Assembly: GCF_025449215.1 (NCBI RefSeq)
Contig: NZ_CP104900.1
Location: 3,906,001-3,970,000 of the forward strand
Source of the DNA: Shewanella seohaensis
GTDB lineage: Bacteria > Pseudomonadota > Gammaproteobacteria > Enterobacterales > Shewanellaceae
Direction: 5' to 3'
Length of the DNA: 64,000 bases
Position numbers and translations under genes: made by a program
The notes under the pieces: generated by a model
The model's database searches: none
What the model was told of the DNA's origin: nothing
The model's input: only the letters and a program-made list of their open reading frames with translations
In this document: piece by piece, positions 56,801 through 64,000 of the stretch
Numbering within the stretch: position 1 is the first letter of the stretch
How the letters are laid out: every line of letters begins with the position of its first letter

Positions 56801-57543
56801 TTTTCCGCCTTCGCCTTGGCCGCGGACTTTACACTGTCTGACGAGTTAATACTGGCTTTAGTGTAACGAACCGGTTTGCTCGCCGTCCCTAGGCTATCCA
56901 CGGGTAAACCTTGAGCTTCGCCTGTAGCGTTACCGAACTTGTTTTCCTGAATATCCTCAAAACAGTCGACGGCTGAAATGGAACTGCCGTTAAGCTCTGA
57001 AAACTCTCTCCAAGACCCCGAGCTTCCCGAAAAACCATATTCCCTAAAGAACCCCGTAAAGGTGCCGTAACGATTCAGATATTCCCATGAGCTTTCGCAG
57101 CCATTGAGATTTCCTTTGAACTTACGTTTTTCCCGCCCTGAATTAGGGTTGGGCGCAGCCTCGTTTTCCGATGAGCCTCGGCTATAGAATAAATTACCCG
57201 ATTGGGCATAATTTACATCGCGCTTATTCTCGTAGGGCGCCTCGACATCATAGGCGAGACTGCTCATGCTGCCCGAGTTGTCGAAAATAATCAGCACCTG
57301 CGGACGCGAGCCATTACGGGCGGACGCTTCGAAAACATAAAGCTCTGTGTCATCGGCGTGAGTCGGCGCCATAAATAAACTGGCCGCACTCACAATTACA
57401 CTCGACAGAATAAGAGAAATGACTGACGTTAACGTATGGCGAACGTTTTGTGGTCGAGCGTTCAGGGATATCAGTGAAGAAACACGAGCAAGGGAGGACG
57501 CCACCCTATTATTAGGCTGGCATGTTAATAAAGACGGAATCAT
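53875..57543 (-). pseudogene. pilY1: PilY1-type pilus tip adhesin, with three frameshifts (suspected assembly errors)
   Basis: A large secreted protein at the type IV pilus tip, involved in assembly, adhesion and surface sensing. A signal peptide ends near residue 63 (THADD). A von Willebrand A domain follows with MIDAS DNSGS (88-92) and YITDGEPTLDNA. The C-terminal half is a PilC-type beta-propeller with a calcium-loop-like DGNGDGRTD (plus 54744-54770), as in Pseudomonas PilY1. Breaks lie at CCCCC 55572-55576, GGG 55084-55086 and GGGGGG 54040-54045; one base at each restores 1223 residues ending YYYVDQ. No minor-pilin genes adjoin it. Confidence 0.88.
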
Positions 57544-58103
57544 ACAGTACGCATATCTGTTATTTAGATAAAAACACTTTCACCTAGCGCCTTATTATTA
57601 ATCCACAGATTAACAATAAAGCCGATGCCATAACGACCAACACCATTACCGAATGGAAACCAGTAAAATCATAGCATTAGGTAACACGAACTGACTTTTA
57701 CCATTATCAACACTTCTTTGGCAATAAATAAACAAAACTATTTAAACTGATAAATATGTATCAACAAGATCACAATGATGCGCACTAAAAATAATCACTT
57801 AAAAGTCATCATTTAAAAGGTTTCAGAAATAATTTATTTAAAAGTAACCGTATACCTCCCGTTTAAAATCAATTCCAAAATAACGCATTTAAATATGCGT
57901 AAAATATGATCAGGCCATTTCAACTCTCTATCTTGCTATCCGATTTCGATGCTCAATTATCGCTATCCCTTTAGCGGTATTTTGGGCATTCAGTGAGTCC
58001 ATCATGAAAATATCCCATCTTTATGCCCCTTGCTGCATCTAATTATTAACATTATGCTAACCACCCCTAAATAGGCGGCGTAAAACGATATAAGGAACAT
58101 CGA
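57544..58103. other. 560-base AT-rich intergenic region
   Basis: Divergent region between pilY1 and the phosphatase gene. It is strongly AT-rich, with many TTTAAA/TTAAAA motifs and a small perfect hairpin, ACGCAT/ATGCGT, at 57883-57900. I find no ORF with coding character, tRNA or insertion-sequence end. It presumably holds both divergent promoters. Confidence 0.5.
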
Positions 58104-59261
58104 ATGCACTTAGTCTCTGAATCTGGCCTCCCCCATGCCAACAGCCCATCGCAGGATGTGTATTCGTCCGAATCAACCCCAAAACGTCTCACGCTCGCCG
58201 CTCAGGGAGTCTTATTCTCCCTGCTCAGCTTATTTTCCGTTGCCAGTTATAGTGCAGAGCCAAGCTCCCCGGTCACAGATGGCCCCTATGTGTTTCTCAA
58301 TCAAGGGCAAGAAAATACCGCCTATTGGATCTGCCAGAGTCAGTTAAAACAAACCCCTATCGCAAACAATCAATTGGCTCGCCCAAATGATTGCGGCAAC
58401 TTGCCACAGCCCTTACGTCATAGCGAAGCGCCTCAAGTTGAAGCCGACACTTATACCCACGCGGGTAAAATTGTGGCCCTGAGCGATGTGCATGGCCAAT
58501 TTGATGTGATGATTAACTTGCTCAAGGCGCACAAAATTATCGATGACCAAAATCGTTGGGCCTTTGGTGATGGCCATATGGTGATGACGGGCGATATGTT
58601 CGACCGCGGTCATCAAGTTAACGAAGTTCTGTGGTTTTTATATGAGTTAGATAAGCAAGCCCAAGCCGCCGGTGGTCGATTACATTTACTCATGGGCAAC
58701 CACGAGCAAATGGTGTTTCGCGGCGACTTACGTTATGTGAATGAGCGCTATCAAACCTCGGCGGAATTACTCAATCGCAGCTATGATGCGCTCTACAACA
58801 AAGACACCGAAATCGGCCGTTGGCTTCGCAGTAAAAACACGCTGGTGAAAATCAATAATCTGCTGTTTATGCACGGCGGAATAAGCCCTGAATGGGTCGA
58901 GCGTAAACTCAATATCAGTGATGCCAATCAGTTATTCCGCCAACATTTAGACGATAAAAAAGAAGATTTAAAACAAAACGATCTGCTGAATTTCCTGTTC
59001 TTCACCAACGGCCCGACTTGGTACCGTGGCTATTTTAAAGACGCGCTTAACGAACAAGAGATTGACCAGATCCTTAACTACTTTAAGGTTGACCACATCA
59101 TAGTTGGCCACACCTCGCAGGATCGGGTTCTTGGGCTTTATCATAATAAAATCATTGCGATTGATAGCAGCATTAAGAATGGTCAATCTGGCGAGCTATT
59201 ACTGATAGATCAAGACAAGCTCACCCGTGGTCTGTACCAAGGTGAACAGGTAAAGCTTTAA
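58104..59261 (+). CDS. Periplasmic PPP-type phosphatase (Shewanella-like phosphatase)
   Basis: A metallophosphatase of 385 residues. After an N-terminal leader with a hydrophobic stretch (about 32-50, ending SYSAE) come the three PPP metal motifs: DVHGQ (about 127-131), GDMFDRG (about 163-169) and GNHEQ (about 198-202). HGGIS and VGHTSQDRV give the later metal-ligand histidines. This is the PPP relative named after Shewanella (SLP/Shelph), with protein phosphatase activity in the family. The leader suggests periplasmic export; cytoplasmic start sites further in cannot be excluded. It is a single gene followed by a terminator. Confidence 0.88.
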   Translation: MHLVSESGLPHANSPSQDVYSSESTPKRLTLAAQGVLFSLLSLFSVASYSAEPSSPVTDGPYVFLNQGQENTAYWICQSQLKQTPIANNQLARPNDCGNLPQPLRHSEAPQVEADTYTHAGKIVALSDVHGQFDVMINLLKAHKIIDDQNRWAFGDGHMVMTGDMFDRGHQVNEVLWFLYELDKQAQAAGGRLHLLMGNHEQMVFRGDLRYVNERYQTSAELLNRSYDALYNKDTEIGRWLRSKNTLVKINNLLFMHGGISPEWVERKLNISDANQLFRQHLDDKKEDLKQNDLLNFLFFTNGPTWYRGYFKDALNEQEIDQILNYFKVDHIIVGHTSQDRVLGLYHNKIIAIDSSIKNGQSGELLLIDQDKLTRGLYQGEQVKL

Positions 59262-59337
59262 ATACCAGTAGCGCGTTAAACAAGAGCAAACTTTAAAATA
59301 AGCACAACTCGAAGATAAGCACAGAGCAAGATGATTA

Positions 59338-59372
59338 AGGGCTTATGGGCTTTCCCCATAAGCCCTATTTAT
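59338..59372 (+). terminator. Terminator after the phosphatase gene
   Basis: AGGGCTTATGGG/CCCATAAGCCCT is a perfect 12-bp stem with a 5-base loop followed by ATTTATT. It lies 77 bases after the stop. Confidence 0.82.
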
Positions 59373-59554
59373 TGGTCAAAGCAATAACTTCACTTCCCCT
59401 TTAGTTAAAGAGCCACATCCAGTTTAGTCATCGCTGTTGCCACCATTCGCTTCCACCGTTTTCAACACAGCGGAACCATTACACAAAATTCCCGCTCAAG
59501 GCCTAAACTGCCCCTATACTCAGCAAAGTGGCTCTGTATATTTAAAGGATAAGT

Positions 59555-60349
59555 ATGGGTTTCAAGTCGCTAATCAAGATTAGCCTTGTATTACAGCTCT
59601 TAGGATTATCCGCACCCAGTTTAGCGGGGCGAGAGTTAACACTGGTCGCAACTAACTATCCTCCCTTTTATACCAGTGAGTTAGCCGATCAAGGCGGCGT
59701 CGCTCTCGTCGTCAAAGAAGCCTTTAAACGTCGCGGCTACCATGCCAGTGTAAAATTCTATCCCTTCGCGCGGGCAGCCTTGCTAGTCAAAACCGGCCAA
59801 GCCGATGGCATTATTGGCCTTTGGTATCGCAAAGAACGTGAGCAATGGGCGCACTATTCCGATCCCATACAAGCCGTACAGATAGTTTTCTTTAAACGTA
59901 AAGATAACCCCTTACATTTTAGTCAATTGAGTGAGCTTAAGCCCTTCACCATAGGCATTGGTCGCGGCTACGCCAATCCGCCCGAGATTGCCGCAGCTGG
60001 GCTAACCACAGAGGAAGGCAATTCCGATGAGATGAATCTTAAGAAATTGTTTCTAAAACGCATCGACTTAGTGCTGATTGGTTACAATCTTGCCCAATAT
60101 TTAATCAAGCAACATGGCGATGAGTATCTTAATGCCCTTGAACAAGTTGGCGACCCCATAGCAACTGAGGTATTCCATTTAGGGGTATCGTTAGCGGTTG
60201 CCGATCAGGCCACCTTAGTCGATGAGTTTAATAAAGGCCTTGAAAGCATGGCCCAGGATGGCCGCCTTGACGCGATTTTAAGCCAATATCCGCAAATTCA
60301 ATCCAGCTTAGATCCGATAGAGAAAATACGAACACAAGCACATCCTTAG
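59555..60349 (+). CDS. Periplasmic solute-binding protein, family 3
   Basis: 264 residues with a signal peptide (cut after LSAPSLAG, about residue 24-25). The bilobed SBP_bac_3 fold is recognisable from TLVATNYPPFYTSEL, GYHASVKFYPFARAALLVKTGQADGIIG and the later FTIGIGRGYANPPEI. No permease or ATPase genes adjoin, so it may be an orphan sensor-type binding protein or serve a distant ABC transporter. AAAGGAT lies before the ATG. The ligand is unknown; polar amino acids are typical of the fold. Confidence 0.85.
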   Translation: MGFKSLIKISLVLQLLGLSAPSLAGRELTLVATNYPPFYTSELADQGGVALVVKEAFKRRGYHASVKFYPFARAALLVKTGQADGIIGLWYRKEREQWAHYSDPIQAVQIVFFKRKDNPLHFSQLSELKPFTIGIGRGYANPPEIAAAGLTTEEGNSDEMNLKKLFLKRIDLVLIGYNLAQYLIKQHGDEYLNALEQVGDPIATEVFHLGVSLAVADQATLVDEFNKGLESMAQDGRLDAILSQYPQIQSSLDPIEKIRTQAHP

Positions 60350-60548
60350 CAAGATAACTCGGCTATCTTAGCCACTTCGAACGGGACGGATGAGATTGCC
60401 ATGGGGTATCTCGACACAAAACACAATTTCTTTCACTTTCGAGTGCTTAACTTTACAAACTTTTACCCACCTGATGACGGTTATTCACTAGAATAGCGCC
60501 ATTAGTGCGTACGCCTGTTAACCGTCTTTGTGCGAGATAATCATTCCA

Positions 60549-61660
60549 ATGAAAAAAACCATAATAGCCATTGCCTTAGTCGCTGCGGTTGCCGCCGCTG
60601 TGAGTTTTAGTGATGTACTGCAAGCGGCCAAACCCGAAAGCGCACCCCATTTAATGCGCACTGTACCTGTGGTAACCGGAGAAGTGATTGAACATCCGCT
60701 GGCACAATCGATTTCACTCATAGGTAAACTCGCCGCCGATCGCGCTGTGGTCATTGCGCCGCAAGTCACAGGAAAAATTAAGCAAATCGCAGTGACATCA
60801 AACCAAGCGGTCAAAAAGGGCCAGCTACTTATCGAACTCGACGATATGAAAGCCCAAGCCGCAGTGGCCGAAGCCAATGCCTTTTTAAATGATGAAACCC
60901 GTAAACTCAGGGAATTTGAAAAACTCATCAGCCGCAATGCCATCACCCAAACCGAAATCGATGCGCAAAAGGCCAGCGTCGATATCGCCAGAGCACGACT
61001 CGCCTCGGCGCAGGCGGATTTACATTACCATTCGCTGATTGCCCCCTTTGCTGGCAAAACCGGTCTGATTAATTTCAGCGAAGGTAAAATGGTCAGCATA
61101 GGCACTGAGCTGATGACCTTGGATGATTTATCCAGCATGCGACTCGACCTGCAAGTCCCCGAACATTTTCTGTCACAGCTGAGCATTGGTATGCCAGTAT
61201 CGGCAACCAGCCGCGCCTGGCCGGGGAAACCTTTATCGGCAAAGTGGTTGCCATCGATCCCCGCGTCAATGAAGAAACCTTAAACTTGAAGATCCGCGTG
61301 CAATTTGAAAACGCGAAAAACCGCTTAAAGCCCGGCATGATGATGTCATCGACCATCACCTTCCCACCGATTTCCGCCCCAATTGTGCCAGTACAAGCCT
61401 TAGAATATTCAGGCACTAAGCGCTACGTGTATGTGGTTGGCGAGGATAAAATCGCCCATCGCACCGAAGTGGTTTTAGGCGCCCGCGTGGGTGATCAAGT
61501 GCTTATCGATTCTGGCCTCAAGATTGGCGACAAAGTGGTAGTGCAAGGGCTAGTGAACATGCGCGATGGCTTAAAGATCAATGAAGTCGTGCTCGAAGCC
61601 AATAACAAGACTCAAGGTCCTGCCGCTAAATCAGACGTCAACACCGCGGAGACGAAATAA
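60549..61660 (+). pseudogene. RND efflux periplasmic adaptor (MFP), frameshifted (suspected assembly error)
   Basis: A membrane-fusion protein linking the RND pump to an outer-membrane channel. An uncleaved or cleaved N-terminal hydrophobic segment (about 3-20) starts at the ATG at 60549; no lipobox Cys is seen. A lipoyl/barrel-sandwich half (APQVTGKIKQIAVTSNQAVKKGQLLIELDD), an alpha-hairpin and the second half (LIAPFAGKTGLINFSEGKMVSIGTEL) follow. The break is at GGGG 61223-61226; a fifth G gives WPGETFIGKVVAIDPRVNEETL and 370 residues. Its TAA overlaps the pump ATG (TAATG). Confidence 0.9.
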
Positions 61661-64000
61661 TGTGGCTGTCCGATGTTTCCGTTAAGCGCCCCGTCGTCGC
61701 GATCGTTTTAAGCTTATTGTTGTGCGTCTTTGGTTTAGTGTCCTTCACTAAACTGTCGGTACGGGAAATGCCCGATGTCGAAAGCCCAGTGGTGACCGTC
61801 AGTACCAGCTACTCTGGTGCTTCGGCCGCGATTATGGAGAGCCAAATCACTAAGACCCTCGAGGATGAACTCACGGGGATCAGCGGCATCGATGAAATCA
61901 CCTCAACCACCCGTAATGGCAGCTCGCGGATCACAGTAAAATTCCTCCTCGGTTGGAACTTAACCGAAGGCGTGAGTGATGTGCGTGACGCCGTGGCCCG
62001 TGCCCAGCGCCGCCTGCCTGAAGATGCCAACGATCCAGTGGTCTCTAAGGACAATGGCTCTGGCGAACCCTCTGTCTATGTCAACTTAAGCTCCAGCGTA
62101 ATGGACAGAACTCAGCTGACCGATTACGCCCAGCGCGTATTAGAAGACAGATTTAGCCTCATCAGCGGCGTGAGTTCCATCAGCATCTCGGGCGGTTTGT
62201 ACAAGGTGATGTACGTTAAGCTCAGACCCGAGCAAATGGCGGGACGCAATGTCACAGTCACCGACATTATTAACGCACTGCGTAAAGAAAACGTCGAAAC
62301 CCCAGGCGGTCAAGTACGTAACGATACCACTGTGATGTCGGTGCGCACTAAGCGACTCTATTACACCCCGAAGGATTTTGACTATTTAGTGGTTCGCACC
62401 GCCAGCGATGGCACGCCTATCTATCTAAAGGATGTGGCGGATGTGGCCGTTGGTGCCCAGAACGAAAACTCCACCTTTAAGAGCGATGGTATCGTTAACT
62501 TAAGCTTAGGCGTTATCACTCAGTCCGATGCGAACCCTTTGATTGTGGCGCAGGAAGTCCATAAAGAAGTCGATAGAATTCAAGATTTTCTCCCCGAAGG
62601 CACAAGCCTTGTGGTGGACTTTGACTCGACCGTCTTTATCGACCGCTCAATTAACGAGGTATACAACACCCTCTATGTGACTGGCGCCCTTGTGGTATTA
62701 GTGCTGTACATCTTTATCGGCCAAGCCAGAGCGACCCTCATCCCTGCGGTGACAGTACCTGTGTCGCTCATTTCGGCCTTTATTGCCGCCAACATGTTCG
62801 GCTACTCGATTAACCTATTGACGCTGATGGCATTAATTCTCGCCATCGGTCTTGTCGTTGACGATGCCATCGTCGTGGTAGAGAACATCTTCCACCATAT
62901 TGAGCGCGGTGAAGAGCCACTACTCGCCGCTTACAAAGGCACGCGGGAAGTGGGCTTTGCGGTTGTGGCCACCACAGCCGTGTTAGTCATGGTGTTCCTG
63001 CCGATTTCCTTTATGGAGGGCATGGTCGGTTTACTCTTTACCGAGTTCTCGGTGATGCTGGCAGTATCCGTGCTGTTTTCTTCACTTATCGCCCTGACGC
63101 TGACGCCAGTACTGAGTAGCAAACTGCTTAAAGCCAATGTTAAACCGAACCGTTTTAACCGTTTCGTCGACAGTGGTTTTGCCCGCATGGAAAAGGTTTA
63201 CCGTGTTGGCGTGACTCAGGCGATCCGTTTTAAATGGTTGGCGCCACTGGTGATCCTCGCCTGCGTTGGCGGCAGTGCCTGGTTAATGCAACAAGTGCCC
63301 TCACAGTTAGCACCGCAGGAAGACCGCGGCGTACTGTTCGCCTTCGTAAAAGGCGCCGAAGGCACCAGCTATAACCGTATGACGGCGAACATGGACATAG
63401 TCGAAGACCGACTGATGCCCCTGCTCGGCCAAGGCGTGTTACGTTCTTTTAGCGTTCAAGCCCCAGCCTTCGGTGGCCGCGCTGGCGATCAAACTGGCTT
63501 TGTGATCATGCAGTTAGAGGACTGGGAACATCGCCATGTCACGGCGCAGCAAGCCCTTGGCATTATCAGCAACGCCTTAAAAGATATTCCCGACGTGATG
63601 GTTCGCCCTATGATGCCAGGCTTTAGGGGCCAATCGAGTGAGCCAGTACAATTCGTCCTCGGCGGCTCAGATTACGCCGAGCTGTTTAAATGGGCGCAGG
63701 TATTAAAAGAAGAAGCCAATGCCAGTCCTATGATGGAAGGCGCGGACTTAGATTATGCCGAAACCACGCCAGAGCTTATCGTCACCGTCGATAAAGAACG
63801 GGCGGCGGAGCTTGGGATCAGCGTCGATGAAGTCTCGCAAACCTTAGAAGTGATGCTCGGCGGTCGTAAAGAAACAACCTATGTCGACCGAGGTGAAGAG
63901 TACGATGTGTATCTGCGCGGCGATGAAAACAGCTTTAACAACGTCGGCGATTTAAGCCAAATCTATATGCGCTCGGCCAAGGGCGAATTAGTGACGCTCG
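61660..64000 (+). CDS. RND-family efflux transporter permease (partial, runs off the window)
   Basis: A proton-driven inner-membrane pump of the AcrB/MexB type. The visible 780 codons (of roughly 1020-1040) start MWLSDVSVKRPVVAIVLSLLL, with a first transmembrane helix, porter domain 1 (VREMPDVESPVVTVSTSYSGAS) and a TM block. TM4 contains the proton-relay Asp pair: LALILAIGLVVDDAIVVVEN, followed by TTAVLVMVFLPISFMEG. The second periplasmic half then begins. It overlaps the adaptor stop by one base (TAATG) and forms an adaptor-pump operon. The substrate cannot be read from sequence. The frame is open to the end. Confidence 0.95.
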   Translation, partial: MWLSDVSVKRPVVAIVLSLLLCVFGLVSFTKLSVREMPDVESPVVTVSTSYSGASAAIMESQITKTLEDELTGISGIDEITSTTRNGSSRITVKFLLGWNLTEGVSDVRDAVARAQRRLPEDANDPVVSKDNGSGEPSVYVNLSSSVMDRTQLTDYAQRVLEDRFSLISGVSSISISGGLYKVMYVKLRPEQMAGRNVTVTDIINALRKENVETPGGQVRNDTTVMSVRTKRLYYTPKDFDYLVVRTASDGTPIYLKDVADVAVGAQNENSTFKSDGIVNLSLGVITQSDANPLIVAQEVHKEVDRIQDFLPEGTSLVVDFDSTVFIDRSINEVYNTLYVTGALVVLVLYIFIGQARATLIPAVTVPVSLISAFIAANMFGYSINLLTLMALILAIGLVVDDAIVVVENIFHHIERGEEPLLAAYKGTREVGFAVVATTAVLVMVFLPISFMEGMVGLLFTEFSVMLAVSVLFSSLIALTLTPVLSSKLLKANVKPNRFNRFVDSGFARMEKVYRVGVTQAIRFKWLAPLVILACVGGSAWLMQQVPSQLAPQEDRGVLFAFVKGAEGTSYNRMTANMDIVEDRLMPLLGQGVLRSFSVQAPAFGGRAGDQTGFVIMQLEDWEHRHVTAQQALGIISNALKDIPDVMVRPMMPGFRGQSSEPVQFVLGGSDYAELFKWAQVLKEEANASPMMEGADLDYAETTPELIVTVDKERAAELGISVDEVSQTLEVMLGGRKETTYVDRGEEYDVYLRGDENSFNNVGDLSQIYMRSAKGELVTL

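Noticed and set aside
62931..63188. 85-codon antisense ORF in the RND pump gene
   Set aside because: It opposes an intact pump reading frame and has no supporting signals.

Overview
The window looks like a chromosomal segment of a Shewanella species (Gammaproteobacteria). I base this on remembered protein families and gene order, not a search: holC-valS, an Arg/Ser tRNA array, csrA-lysC-alaS-recX-recA, mutS, rpoS-nlpD-pcm-surE-truD-ispF-ispD-ftsB, eno-pyrG-mazG, relA-rlmD-barA, recN, a riboflavin/nusB/thiL/pgpA cluster, and a Shewanella-like protein phosphatase. Most of it is core housekeeping sequence. Accessory material lies at 24.8-26.9 kb and from about 49 kb onward.

Layout. Positions 1-5.2 kb hold the terminator of an upstream gene, holC and valS, then eight tRNA genes on the minus strand (six Arg-ACG, two Ser-GCT) with a strong promoter and terminator. 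From 5.2 to 11.2 kb csrA, lysC, alaS, recX and recA lie on the minus strand; recA has a textbook LexA-controlled promoter. mutS (11.6-14.2 kb, plus) faces the minus-strand block rpoS, nlpD, pcm, surE, truD, ispF, ispD, ftsB, eno, pyrG, mazG. Several junctions in that block are ATGA overlaps, indicating translational coupling. At 25.2-26.9 kb two plus-strand genes, a SUFU-domain protein and a leucine-rich-repeat protein, interrupt the core between mazG and relA. These are the best candidates for an accessory (immunity-like) module.

From 27 to 47.4 kb come relA, rlmD, divergent barA with a DUF416 gene, a LysR/AEC-transporter divergent pair, recN with two LexA boxes, a UspE-like protein, then the minus-strand cluster nrdR-ribD-ribE-ribBA-ribH-nusB-thiL-pgpA and glyA. 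From 47.5 kb follow ettA, a DUF389 membrane protein, a LysR regulator divergent from a metallo-beta-lactamase-fold/DsbA-like pair (with a pentanucleotide repeat before the DsbA-like gene), a PilY1-type tip adhesin with a small secreted protein, a periplasmic PPP-type phosphatase, an orphan solute-binding protein, and an RND efflux adaptor and pump that run off the right edge.

Quality caveat. Eight genes (truD, rlmD, barA, thiL, DUF389, MBL-fold, pilY1 three times, RND adaptor) are broken by ten frameshifts. Each is repaired by adding exactly one base to a homopolymer run. That uniform pattern in core genes points to assembly or sequencing error rather than gene decay, and I annotate them as full-length genes with a suspected artefactual lesion.
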